Positions 10,527 through 21,893 of a DNA stretch of 64,000 bases are shown in pieces. The stretch is taken from NCBI GenBank assembly GCA_947579605.1, contig OX388321.1:15429614-15493613 (forward strand). Reading direction: 5' to 3'. The notes under the pieces were generated by a model. The model made no database searches. It saw only the letters and a list, made by a program, of their open reading frames with translations, and was not told where the DNA came from. Positions within the stretch are counted from its first letter, which is position 1; every line of letters begins with the position of its first letter. Origin of the DNA: Athripsodes cinereus. Its lineage: Eukaryota > Arthropoda > Insecta > Trichoptera > Leptoceridae. Position numbers and translations under genes: made by a program.

Positions 10527-12224
10527 AATACTACAGTCAGAGCCCATGAACAAAATAGCGGCGCAAGTAAGATTAGAAGTAAATTCATCAAATGCATAAA
10601 CACCGACACAGTGAATACGATAATTTCATTTTTTTTTTTCAAAACTTCAAATCAATTTGTAAAATGTTCTTTATATCCATACTCGTCTACAGTAAGTGGA
10701 AGAAATCATGATCTTTATCGGACTATATAATATTGAGAATATCCAATGACAGTAAGTTCAAAATCATACCGTGTATCACAATAGGTCTTTATAATATTAT
10801 AGTTAGGATATCAAATCATTTGGATTATACCTAACAGAAAAAGATTATGTCAATCAACTCAAAGCTTTAGTAGTTTAGTTTCATATAAAATACCATTTAA
10901 TAAAATTATCAAATAATCATCAAAAACAAAAAGGTGTATTTCTTAGTTTTTGTTTTCTAGATTAACGTTTGACTGCGAAAGGTTGGCAAATAAACTTAAA
11001 AACAATTAGGTAGGTACCTATCTCGAATGTCGAAAATGTGCAATTGTATGTATTCAAGATATCAAAAGAAGGATCGCTGGTCATAGGTTGCTTACGCCAT
11101 TAGGTTTAGTGTATTATGTATTTTTATTTTGTAGGTTTGGTGACATGCATGTAATACAAGCAACATGCAAGTTGTAGCCGCGGTGGCATGGCGTGCAAAA
11201 TTTGTGAAATGAAATGTCTGACAGGAAAATTCATTACCGCACTCGACTCCGATTCGTCATAATAAATATTATAGCTCACTTGCTATGTATGTACTATCGC
11301 GAACTGTCTCTATATAAATATATTTACATACAAGTTGGACATGTTGTAATGAGTTTCGTTTTAGTTCAAAATTATGCCTACACTGTTTGGAAAATGAATT
11401 ACGTAAAAGCAACTTCAAATATATTTCAGTTCTAATGATAAATTTGAGTGTTTGCTTTTAGAACTTTTAGAATGCGTCTGTTGCTACAGTATTATTATAT
11501 TTTTTTTATATGAAAGTGCGTAATCAAATGTTGTTTGTTTGTATTTTTAACAAATCGAAATTTTTTATGTGGGTTTATGATGTATAAATTGTATATTGCC
11601 ATTATAAACATATCAAATTAATGTTTGGTTGTGTAGGTGTCTATATGTGTACTAAGTCATAGTTTAATTAACCAAATTGTACCTATATAGATGTAATATT
11701 GCGTTGTAAAAGTATTGAACTGATATTGGTTTCATTTTGATTATTGATGCGATTTGTTTTGCTTTTAACTGATTGCTTACCGTTTTTATATTAGGTAAAT
11801 ATGCAACATTGTTTAATTTATCATGGTTGTATTGTAAAAGGCAAATGCCAAACATAGTGAAAATAAAAAAATATAAAAAAATTGTCTTAGTTGGGCCAAA
11901 AATATGATATTCTGGATGACGATATTAACGTTTTTGATAGAATTAAAGTAAATATTAACAGAAAGAAAGAGTGACTGTTAACACATGGATATGATTGTGG
12001 GTTACACCTTAATAATTTTCTATGTAATTTATCCACAATCTATTTATTGTCTATGGTTTTATTTTGTGACATTTGAATAATCGATTGTAATCTATGCAAT
12101 ATCACTCTCTGTCATTACTCTGTGAATAAAGTACGTTCTTTATTAAATTCCGACACATCTTCTAATCAAATCCCGAATGCATTTCCCAGGCTAAAAACGT
12201 TGCTCTCCAACAATGACAAAGAGG
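10527..12224. other. AT-rich intergenic
   Basis: No gene or repeat recognised. Frames of 63-73 codons lack domains. Confidence 0.4.
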
Positions 12225-12370
12225 ATGAATTTATCTGAATGAGGGAATTTGAGGAAGCGCGGAATGGCAAAGAACCACGTAGATCAAATCCTAAAGATCG
12301 GCCGCGTGTTGAGTAAGAGAAATTGGCGTGCATGTATGAGAAACTGGAAGTTTGTAAAGATAGATCTATT
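12225..12370. other. Unidentified GC-richer segment
   Basis: The plus strand reads FEEARNGKEPRRSNPKDRPR and then a stop. The minus strand has overlapping frames of 91 and 75 codons. It may be an old transposon coding piece, but no family could be named. Confidence 0.25.
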
Positions 12371-12379
12371 GGGGTTCCG

Positions 12380-12436
12380 TTCTCTCTGTCTACCACTTCT
12401 GAGACACGGCATGAGGGTATAAATAGATAGAAATAG
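12380..12436 (+). mobile_element. Family R repeat, 3' end
   Basis: 'ctctgtctaccacttctgagacacggcatgagggtataaatagatag' keeps the CTACC..ACTT, the permuted CACGGCATGAGGG box and the TAGATAG tail. Confidence 0.5.
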
Positions 12437-13579
12437 ATCATAAAATGTTATGTAAATGTTGATTCTGATGTAATAGTTGTAAAGGTTTCGATTATCTTCA
12501 CACATATTCACACATATGCTATCTTTAGAATATTCTTAAAGCTTTGTCCAGTCTACAACATAATATTATTATGTAATGTCAGTTGGAGGCGTACATTGTG
12601 TAAATGTGTGAGGTGAACCTTTACAAATAATAACGTAGGTAGTATTGATTTCGTCCAATTATTGATTCCGAGAATAATATGTTTTTTATAAAAAAGATGC
12701 TTATAATATTTTCTGTCAAAATAATACTGTAGGTACTTTAAAAGATAAATAACAGATAATTTATATCAAATACATAAATCATTTGTGCGAAATTTGTGCT
12801 TTTAAGGTTAAAAATAATTCAGAAACATACCAATTTAATTATATTTTATTTGAATATACAGATATTAAATATTCGTCACACAGTAAGCTGTGTTCCAAAA
12901 CTTTACAGCAAAACATTATATAAACCTGATCACCCGTAAACGAGTGGATGGCCTTTAAAGATAGAATAGAATACAATACAATATTTTGTATTTTAAGGTA
13001 TTGTAAAATTTCAATAGGTTCAAAAGTTGTGGGGTCCTCACTAATGAATAGGTATCTCAAATTATTTTCTGTAAGTTTTCGAGTTTCATGTAAAAGATAG
13101 TGTAAAAACACATAAAAATAGTTTGCCAACATTTGGCATCATTTATTAATATGGCCACCTTGCGTGGTACTACTTGTAATTTTTGAATGTGAGAATAAAT
13201 TAGTCGGCATTATGCTTCCGTGGTGAATACTGTGTTTTATTTGTTAACTCATCTCTACTCAATTAGATAGGTATTCAATTAATTATCTCGATTGGAGAAC
13301 CATGTTAACACAATGTAACATTGTGCAAAATGTAATCGGATGAAGTGAGAAAGGCGCCCCGACGCTTACGAATTGGTTCTAGGCTGGCTTAAGTGATCAC
13401 ATTCGGTGTCCATGGTTAACGTTCGCCAATTCCACCATTCATACTTTCCATAGAAGCAATCATCTTTTTGGGATCTCATATTTCATCTCATATCCATAGT
13501 TTCTTTCCATCGGGCAAATTAATGTTAATTTCACTCATTAAAATTAAATTCCATTTCACCAAGAACTGCCAATAAAATG
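12437..13579. other. AT-rich intergenic
   Basis: A 97-codon minus frame (12839-13132) has no recognisable domain. A GC-richer patch at 13345-13450 is unassigned. Confidence 0.4.
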
Positions 13580-13810
13580 AAATCAGTATATCATCACGAC
13601 ATATCCTTAAAGTGGGAGAACCAAAGAACTAACTGTATATAAAAAAACATACGGATTGTCATCTCATGCCAATAAAAAATAAACATTTATAATAGGTTGC
13701 ATGCCTCATCACTGAATTGAAGATGTTATATTCTGTTTCACACGAGAGGTTTTACGAATACCTGCTTTTACAGGGCACTTGAAATCTTACAGCGAACAGT
13801 AGAAAACCTA
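13580..13810 (-). mobile_element. Family R repeat, near full length
   Basis: On the plus strand it runs from 'atcatcacgacatatccttaaagtgggagaacc' through 'gccaataaaaaataaac', 'gcctcatcactgaattgaag' and 'cctgcttttacagggcactt' to 'agcgaacagtagaaaacc'. The order matches the copy at 40065 throughout. Confidence 0.75.
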
Positions 13811-14625
13811 TTCTTTATGGAAAAACCACGGTTTAGTTGAAATTCATTTATGGTCTTTAAGACTAAAACTGTTTTTATTATACTGGGTAATTATGAAGAA
13901 ACTACGTGGTAAAAAATATATTATGTTAATCGTTTCCTTGCAAATCTGTGTGAAAAACTCGAGTGCTTAATATACCTAATTTTGTATACTTACTCTTTTA
14001 ATATATTTAGTTTTCATGTCGTTACATACTGCGGTTGGTATAATTATATACGACTACATGGTACAGTACAAATAATAGGTATATTACATAGACACGACTT
14101 CTACAATGTCTTACGTCACCGCAAATTTCCGACTAAGTAAAGAGCACTAAAAGCCAATATTTTATATCGAAGTTCTAAACAAAACTTTCTTATGAAAATA
14201 TTATGTTTGAATTATTTAATGCGTATTAGTAGAAGTAGGCTTTAGAAATATAATAATTTAGAATACATAAGTAAATATTGAACTCCTGAAAACACATAGT
14301 AATATGAATTTTGAATAGGTTTTAATTTATTAGATTTATGTGAAAGTTATTATTGGATTTTTTCACCTAACATGTCCACGTGGTATTACAATTTTGGTAT
14401 TCCATTTCATACTTCTTACGTTCCTTTCGGAAGTATAGAATGGGATAAAATCATAGAAAATAGGTTATCTTTAAAACATCTATCTTAGAAAGATGACCAA
14501 TATGTCACTGTCATATTTCTTTTGTCTCAATCGCGGAAGCACTATACGGTAATAATTAAATACGATTAAAAGTAGAGGAGGTTTAGGATAGCAAAGTAAG
14601 AAAGCCCTGAAATATTAATAGAAAT
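13811..14625. other. AT-rich intergenic
   Basis: Nothing recognised. Confidence 0.4.
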
Positions 14626-14650
14626 GGTGTATTTTTTTTTGCTTTTTGTT

Positions 14651-14708
14651 TGCTACCGCGGTTTCGGTGGAGCGTCCACCATTAACGAGCGTTAATCTAA
14701 AACTTTTA
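14651..14708 (+). repeat. Left arm of a perfect 58-bp inverted repeat
   Basis: TGCTACCGCGGTTTCGGTGG... is the exact reverse complement of 19694-19751. Outside the 58 bp the likeness continues weakly (TATTTTTT, GCTTTTT). It could be the terminal repeat of a ~5.1-kb element or one of two independent copies. A fragment recurs at 38316. Confidence 0.8.
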
Positions 14709-14730
14709 AGTAAAACTAAAAGTTTAAATT

Positions 14731-14947
14731 ATCAAATAAAATAAAATAAATATTTATTATTTTTGTTTCGTGTTACTGTTGAGTAAGACTAACGCACGAC
14801 CGGTTTCGCGGACTCCGAGTTCGCATCATCAGTATAGATCAGCACCTGATGATGCGAACTCGGAGTCCGCGAAACCGGTCGTGCGTTAGTCTTACTCAAC
14901 AGTAACACGAAACAAAAATAATAAATATTTATTTTATTTTATTTGAT
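14731..14947. repeat. 217-bp near-perfect palindrome (Penelope-type end)
   Basis: Two arms of about 102 bp, identical when reverse complemented, flank a ~13-base spacer (tatagatcagcac). The outer part is ATCAAATAAAATAAAATAAA. The inner part carries the hammerhead motif. Perfect arms mean recent formation. This layout matches inverted 5' junctions of Penelope-like element copies; that class is inferred from the ribozyme and from the similar palindromes at 53.2 and 60.4 kb. Confidence 0.85.
14842..14884 (+). ncRNA. Hammerhead ribozyme motif (type I, minimal)
   Basis: In order: GCAC (stem I, 14842-14845); CTGATGA core (14846-14852); stem II 14854-14870 pairing GCG/CGC and ACT/AGT across one A-C mismatch with a CGG loop; GAAA (14871-14874); self-complementary ACCGGT as stem III (14874-14879); C at the expected cleavage position (14880); GTGC closing stem I (14881-14884). 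All invariant core bases are present. The short palindromic stem III suggests action as a dimer, as known for hammerheads of Penelope-like elements. The mirror copy in the left arm lacks the GCAC strand. Confidence 0.75.
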
Positions 14948-15000
14948 AACTAGCTTTTATAACCCGGCATCGCTCGGGTTTAAAAACAGATAATCATCCA
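14948..15000 (+). mobile_element. Start of a dispersed CTAGC..ACCCGGC repeat
   Basis: 'actagcttttataacccggcatcgctcgggt' resembles the head of a repeat common in insect genomes. A related head lies on the minus strand at 29155 and a related body at 48446. Only the head is clear here. Confidence 0.45.
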
Positions 15001-15469
15001 AATAAATGAGTTAAAACTACACAATCTTATTGAAAAAAATTAAGTAAGCACTAACTACGTAAAACTGATTAAGTAAATAAAAAGTGCAAAACCTACGTAA
15101 AAAATACTAAAAAATTTCTTCCCAATTTCAAAACATGAAGTTTGATATCACACACGTCAATATTAGTAGGTGCCTACGTGAAAAAAGTAGGTACTTTAAC
15201 CTCTTCCCAATTTAAAAACTCTATGTTTAAAACCCACATCCTCATATTTAAGTAAAAAATTAGGAGATGCCTATAACAGAAAAAAACGGGTAAATGCCCT
15301 ATTTTGATAAAAAATAATAATAATTGGTTGGTTACCTACCAACATAGTTAAATAAAATTTCCCACATTTGTCTTGTCATTAGATTAAAAAAATAAAAAAT
15401 AACAAAACCCAGATAGGTATATCTTTTATAAAAAAAATAACTACCAATAACATCAAAGTATGTTTATTA

Positions 15470-15600
15470 TTCTATGGTAGCAACCAAACGACCTCCTCAA
15501 ACATTAATTGTCGTTTTACAGTTACTGGATGTTGGAAATTTAACATCCAGTAACTGTGTGCAAATTTGACTTCTGGTCTCAGTCTAAATTTTTTTCAGTT
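15470..15600 (+). repeat. Diverged direct repeat, copy 1
   Basis: The words 'gcaaccaaacgacctcctcaaacattaattg' and 'ttgacttctggtc' recur in order at 16160-16290. A perfect hairpin with 16-bp arms (ACAGTTACTGGATGTT, 15518-15557) lies inside this copy only. Confidence 0.6.
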
Positions 15601-15607
15601 TGTAATA

Positions 15608-16086
15608 CTAAAGTAGCATTCACATTGCTTCACTTTGAATGATCATCCAGCGTGTCAGGGTCAAACTTGTTCATCGAAAGTGAAGACGTCTGTTCACATT
15701 TGTTCATCCTATACATTCACTGCCATCCGACACTCACGGTCATGTTGTATGTAGTTTGACGTCGTAATAAAAAATGAAAAACAGCACTTAATAAAATTTA
15801 AATCAAATTAATAAGATTCTCGAAAGTATGATAATTTGGTACATGATTCTGACTTTCAATACAAATTCATAGAGAATAAGACAAATTATAGGATAAAACT
15901 TGTTTATGGTCGTTTCAGTGAAAGGACCTTTCATCAATATTATGTCGGGTAGTAATCGCTTTCATCCGAAATCGCTAGTGATTGATGAAACGATTGACTA
16001 TTGATGAAACGCATGTTCACACCTTTTAATTTGGAGGATCATCCAGAGTAATCACTGGAAGTGAACAAATGTGAGCGCTCCTTTAG
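15608..16086. mobile_element. 479-bp MITE with CTAAAG ends
   Basis: Inverted ends CTAAAG(T/G)AGC..TCACATT..TTCAC match over about 26 bp, and 'gatcatccag' is repeated in inverted position further in. The interior is AT-rich and non-coding. It sits between the two copies of the 15470/16160 direct repeat. The ends are hAT-like in style, but no target duplication was resolved. Confidence 0.65.
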
Positions 16087-16159
16087 ATAATCAGATGTTA
16101 TGTCATTTAATTAAAAAAGGATTAAGTACCGGTAACAACTAAGCATATTAATTATTATT

Positions 16160-16290
16160 CACCGGGAGCAACCAAACAACTTCCTCAAACATTAATTGGC
16201 GTTTACAGATTGGAAATTTGAAATCTATTTACGGTGTACAAAATTGACTTCTAGTTACAGTCTACAAATCTAAATATTATTATGTTTCAG
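16160..16290 (+). repeat. Diverged direct repeat, copy 2
   Basis: Matches 15470-15600 (gcaaccaaacaacttcctcaaacattaattgg, ttgacttctagtta). It lacks the perfect hairpin. Confidence 0.6.
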
Positions 16291-16634
16291 TCAGCTAATG
16301 TAACGTCTAGTTACACCTCAAGTATTATGCTTTAAGTCTTAAGATCTATTTAGCACCAAAATAGCTACATGTCATAATAATAATCAGCTCTATGCGTGCC
16401 AAAATCATGCATACATAAGCACGTATTAACAAACGGATTCAATGTAGGATATACCAAAAACTTACTTTAAATAGAATCTACAATCCAATCTTCTGATGTT
16501 GGTTTGGTATGTATTATCAATAACAATTATTTATTTTTCAGGTACTGATTTTAAAGTAACGAATACTATTCAAACCATAATAAAGTAACGATTAATACGA
16601 CCAATATTCTGGCAACATTAATTTTCTAGCGACC

Positions 16635-17235
16635 CAGGGAGGCGTTCAGACAGTCACCGAGTGATCACTCGACGACGCTCTATCCGTTCACGCGCCCGGA
16701 GCGAGTCACCCGACGACTCGCACTGTTGCGTTCAGGCATGTCGTCGGGTGATCTACCGAAATCATAGCAAGATGATTATCACTCTGACAGTTACCTTGAC
16801 GTTTGAGTGATGACGGTTGCCAAAACAATTGCGAAGTTAATCGTAATTATGGTGTCTTATATAATTTTTCAAAATAGAAAATCATATTTTTTTACTTCAA
16901 GAAGTAAAATGAAAGAGAAATCAAAATAGTTAGTGCAGATTTTAGTGAATAATTTATTTTTTACGCTTTGTTTTAATACGCATTATCCTAAAAACATTCT
17001 TAAAACAAAGCCAATTTAACTATTCAAATTAAAAACGTAATCAAGTAAAGCACGACGCACTACCGCGAATGAATCTTACAAAAATGGCGCCAGTACGATG
17101 ACATTTGGGTCATAAAAACGCTCAAAGTTGTTCACGATTATCCGGGGTGACATTAACTACTCACTGCAACTTCATGGTCGCTCAGGTGGTCACTTGACAT
17201 CGAGCGATATTTATGTTCCTCTGAACGCCCCCCAG
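16635..17235. mobile_element. 601-bp non-autonomous DNA transposon
   Basis: Ends CAGGGAGGCGTTCAGA / TCTGAACGCCCCCCAG are inverted repeats. Sub-terminal GTCAC..TCGAGYGA words also face each other. There is no coding frame inside. The CAGGG ends fit hAT-type elements, but an 8-bp target duplication is not visible. Confidence 0.65.
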
Positions 17236-17847
17236 ATAAAGCGTTGGATTTTGACATTTGTGTTTGTGACACTTATATGACAGTTTTGAGATGTTTACAT
17301 GTAGAACGTATAATATTCTATAATTATTTTGAATTTAGAATACCCCAGTGAATTTTAAAAATACTGAAAACCAAACAACAATAATTTTATTATGTGAAAT
17401 TACAAATGGCGGTCATTATTCTTTATTTGAAATGTAATTATACTCCTAAATAGATGTAACGCAAATGATGTTTTATATTTAGCTAAAATTTTATTTTCGG
17501 AGTGAGACATTGCCTTAAATCGGAATTATAAACCTGGTATGCAATTCTAACAATTTACTTTATCAATAGACAATATCTTAATATCTAAATTTTGAAAATC
17601 TTGTGTTTTTAGACGCATGTTTTGAATAAATGAAATACTTATAATGAAACAAATTTATAAAAGCATAATATGCGATAGTATATTCTGAGTGCCTACCTAA
17701 CTTATGGATTATCACCGTATTACGTTTAATGCTAGTTTACTTATGTTATCTATGGGTTTGTATAATTATATTACGATGGCATATGAGATAATTAAAAATG
17801 ATATATTTCATGCCATTGTATTTGAATTGGATCTCAGTTTTGATAAA

Positions 17848-18420
17848 ACAGATAACTATATTTTGAAATAAAAAGGAACTCTGAATATCTAACAATAAAA
17901 TAAGAACACATATTAATAGTATCGTTGTCGATATATAAGATTTTTTTAGATTTTGGAGTTTAGCATACTTCGACAAAAGAACATTGAAGTATCACTGAAT
18001 TAATAATTCTATGTTTTTGATATTACAGATAACTATATTTTGAAAAACTCTAAACATCTTACAATAAAATAAGTAGATGTATTAATAGCATTGTTGTAGA
18101 TATATAAGATTTTTTTACATTTTGAAGTTTAGCATACTTCGAAAACAGAACGTTGAAATATCACTTAATTAATAATTCTATGTTTTTGATATTACAGATA
18201 ACTATATTTTGAAAAACTCTAAACATCTTACAATAAAATAAGAAGATGTATTAATAGCATCGTTGTAGATATGTAAGATTTTTTTAGATTTTGGAGTTTA
18301 GCATACTTCGACAAAAGAACGTTGAAATATCACTGAATTAATAACTCTATGTTTTTGATACTACAGATAACTATATTTTGAAAAACTCTAAACATCTTAC
18401 AATAAGATGAGAACATACAA
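17848..18420 (+). repeat. Tandem satellite, ~169-177 bp unit
   Basis: The word ACAGATAACTATATTTTGAAA starts at 17848, 18025, 18194 and 18363, giving periods of 177, 169 and 169. Between them the unit holds 'ttagcatacttcgacaaaag' and 'ataattctatgtttttgat'. The first unit is the most diverged. A fifth unit at 18912-19080 belongs to the 705-bp duplication. Confidence 0.85.
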
Positions 18421-19616
18421 ATCACAAAACAAACAAACAAATGAACCAATGTACCAACCTAAATATTAATTTATTGGATTCTATGTCATTCATGTCGGCC
18501 ATTATGAAATTAGCTCAAGATGTCAAAAATATGCAATTTTAACTCGCATAATTCAGGAGTTTTTATCATAACCAAACACAATAATTTATAACCAAAATAA
18601 TCCCCAAATGTTTAGTTTCAGTACTGATGTATTTCTCGTTACATCCATTGTGAAATTAATTCAGTACACTGAAAAATGTTCGACCATGAATATTGCTACT
18701 TACAGAAACTTTCATAGATTTTTCCATACAAATTTAATTATTATAATATCTTTATCAATACATAAGATATTTTAAATGTTTTTGGCCTTGAACGTGCCCA
18801 GGAGATGAGACCTCGTATAGAGTGTATTATTTTACTTCTGTCTTTCCTTATTTCAGAGTCCATTAAGGACATACGCACATACATACGAACGCATTAGAAT
18901 ATTTATGTGTGTTTTGAAAAACTCTAAACATCTTACAATAAAATAAGAAGATGTATTAATAGCATCGTTGTAGATATGTAAGATTTTTTTAGATTTTGGA
19001 GTTTAGCATACTTCGACAAAAGAACGTTGAAATATCACTGAATTAATAACTCTATGTTTTTGATACTACAGATAACTATATTTTGAAAAACTCTAAATAT
19101 CTTACAATAAGATGAGAACATACAAATCACAAAACAAACAAACAAATGAACCAATGTACCAACCTAAATATTAATTTATTGGATTCTATGTCATTCATGT
19201 CGGCCATTATGAAATTAGCTCAAGATGTCAAAAATATGCAATTTTAACTCGCATAATTCAGGAGTTTTTATCATAACCAAACACAATAATTTATAACCAA
19301 AATAATCCCCAAATGTTTAGTTTCAGTACTGATGTATTTCTCGTTACATCCATTGTGAAATTAATTCAGTACACTGAAAAATGTTCGACCATGAATATTG
19401 CTACTTACAAAAACTTTCATAGATTTTTCCATACAAATTTAATTATTATAATATCTTTATCAATACATAAGATATTTTAAATGTTTTTGGCCTTGAACGT
19501 GCCCAGGAGATGAGACCTCGTATAGAGTGTATTATTTTACTTCTGTCTTTCCTTATTTCAGAGTCCATTAAGGACATACGCACATACATACGAACGCATT
19601 AGAATATTTATGTGTG
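18207..19616 (+). repeat. 705-bp tandem duplication, nearly identical
   Basis: Copy A (about 18207-18911) and copy B (18912-19616) match at a constant offset of 705. Only a handful of differences were seen, such as aaacatctt/aaatatctt and cttacagaaac/cttacaaaaac. Each copy contains one satellite unit plus a unique segment ending 'attagaatatttatgtgtg'. It is a recent duplication or an assembly join. Confidence 0.9.
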
Positions 19617-19693
19617 GATTTAAAATGAAGTGTTACAAAGTAAATGCCGATACAATTAATTACTAAAAGTTTAAGTTTAAGTAAAACTAAAAC

Positions 19694-19751
19694 TAAAAGT
19701 TTTAGATTAACGCTCGTTAATGGTGGACGCTCCACCGAAACCGCGGTAGCA
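19694..19751 (-). repeat. Right arm of the 58-bp inverted repeat
   Basis: Exact reverse complement of 14651-14708. See that entry. Confidence 0.8.
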
Positions 19752-19867
19752 TATAAAAAGCTCAAAAAATAACAATAATAATTACATAATAATCTAAAAA
19801 TCATATCATGTCTAGAAATTGTTATATTGTTAATGCCGAAAACATAAACAAAGAAATGGTGTATTTT

Positions 19868-20095
19868 GTGTTACACGTTCCGTGGAGCAGCTGGCAAAGA
19901 ATTATTCTCCCTTTCTTTTCCGAAAATTTTCAAGTGTACTGTAAAAGGCAGGTGTTCGAAAAATACATTTTAAATCTTATATTCAGCGACGAGGTTTGCC
20001 GCACATCTTGAATGTATAATTTTTGCTTGCGGCGAGAGGAAGCTTGTATGTTTATTATATCCAGCTGGTCCGCTGGCAATATGCCCGCAAAATTG
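19868..20095 (+). mobile_element. Family R repeat, near full length
   Basis: Runs from 'cgttccgtggagcagctggcaaag' through 'actgtaaaaggcaggtgttcg', 'attcagcgacgagg' and 'cacatcttgaatgta' to 'ccagctggtccgctggc'. The GCCGTGATGG end is lost. An in-frame 67-codon ORF here is incidental. Confidence 0.75.
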
Positions 20096-21760
20096 CTTTG
20101 TCTGAGGCCTCATACACTTTGATTATCCTGAGGAACCACAAAAGCTAGGATCGCCACTGAATTGGAGTAAAAGATGTAATTGTATTTAAAAAAAAAACAT
20201 TAATAGTTTGGATTAAGTAATAATGATAATATAAAGTACGAAATTCAGAAAAAAATTGTCTAGCCATAGGCATTTAAGACGTAATTGAATACGAAATGTG
20301 AACCAATTTAGATTTATAAAAAAAACATACGATAATATTTACCTAAATATTATTAACCAGAACAGAAAAATTCTCGTAGAACGAAATTATACTATTTTTT
20401 TTTGCTTATTTTGAAGTGAAACTCGCGTTTTACAAATTAGTATTTTATGTAAATAAGAAAATACAAGTTCTAAAATGAAAATAATAAAAAATAAAAAGAT
20501 TGCCACTAGGAAAGAATATTAATTTATGACACGCTTTTGTTCCAGAAATTTTATTTTATAATGGAACAAAATATTCAAAATTAACAGAAATACACAAAAT
20601 TTAAACATTTCTCAATTTAAAGTCATATCTCAACACACTTTTAAATTGGATATGAATATTTGACCCATATTATAATATTGTATTTTTGCTTCGTCCAAAT
20701 TGGAATTGCACGTTTCCTTTAAGCAGGTGTCATGCGGTTAACCTTATATCCACGTTTCTTACTGAAGGGCTTTAACATAACCAAATACCTATAAGTAAAC
20801 TCAAGCAATTCATCCATCTATTTTTGGTAGGCAATTTTAGTACAAGTAGATGTTACAGTGGCGTGCAAGACGTGAAATTCCTGAAGAAACGAAAGTCATG
20901 ATATTTATATTTTTCAAAAATACTTCTTTAATTTATTTAAATGTATTTTTTTAACTAATAATTGAGCAAATTTTTCATTTTATATATGCTGTCATCTATT
21001 AACCCCATTCTAGATTGTTGAATATATTTTTTTTTTTAATTTTCTTCAAATGTAGATTATACCCCGAGCGCTCGTGTTTGGCAATAACTCGTATCTTGAA
21101 AGTGAAATAGGACGACAGCTCGATTCACTTCGAAGTGCATGACCCTAAACTTCATCAATTTAAACTTTTATAACGTTTCCGTCAATTTCCAGATACGCGG
21201 GTAATTGAAATCTAGTGACCAAAAAAGACGGAAAACTCTTTCTATTATTCTCTCTGCATTTACGAATGATTCATTCATTGCTCATGTTGAGTTCAACCCC
21301 TAAAATCAAAAGAAAATTTGAAGCTACAACTCTGATGTATCTACATTAAGTAAATAACTCTAGTTAGTGAAAGATTTGCTAACCTAAAGCGCCCGAGCCA
21401 CCCCTTGAGGAATACGGCCAATTGGATTTAACAATAGATTCTAAAAGATTTTGCTGAGGGGGTTGAAATTAGGGTTGACTGAAATGCCTAATGTTTCCTA
21501 ATCAGGTCATAAGATAGTAGAAGTGAGTTCATTTGTAATATCTGCTTAAAAGTTTTCATCACGAATCTTTAACGAAAAATGTATTAATAAAATAAAATAT
21601 CATTCATATTATGTATTTTTTTTTTGTCAAATATGATTAAAGATTTAAGTTTTTTAGAGAAATGAAAGCATGATAAATATAACCAACAAAAAGTCAACCA
21701 AAACGTTACAGAATAGTGATATTGTGGACGAGACATGCAATAGCTACAATTTAGCGATAA
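20096..21760. other. AT-rich intergenic
   Basis: No frame, RNA or repeat family was recognised. The moderate-GC patch at 21060-21300 shows no frame or motif. Confidence 0.4.
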
Positions 21761-21764
21761 GACA

Positions 21765-21893
21765 TACCACCTATCTTAAATATCTCGTCTTTTTATGGCA
21801 CAAGGAGGACCATCCGTATCTTCATTAAATGCAGTTAGCTCACTGGTGGTAATCCTGCTTTTGAAAGATACTGTGATTGTATTAGTGCACTAA
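21765..21893 (+). mobile_element. Family R repeat, diverged
   Basis: 'ccacctatcttaaatatctcgtctttttatggcacaaggagg' followed by 'gcagttagctcactggtggtaatcctgc' and 'gatactgtgattgtatta' keeps the element order. Confidence 0.5.

Noticed and set aside
17848..18420. CRISPR-like array
   Set aside because: Units are contiguous ~169-bp repeats with no spacers, in an evidently eukaryotic context.
19868..20011. 67-codon ORF starting MSRNCYIVNAENINKE
   Set aside because: It overlaps a family R repeat whose other copies have no frame in common with it.
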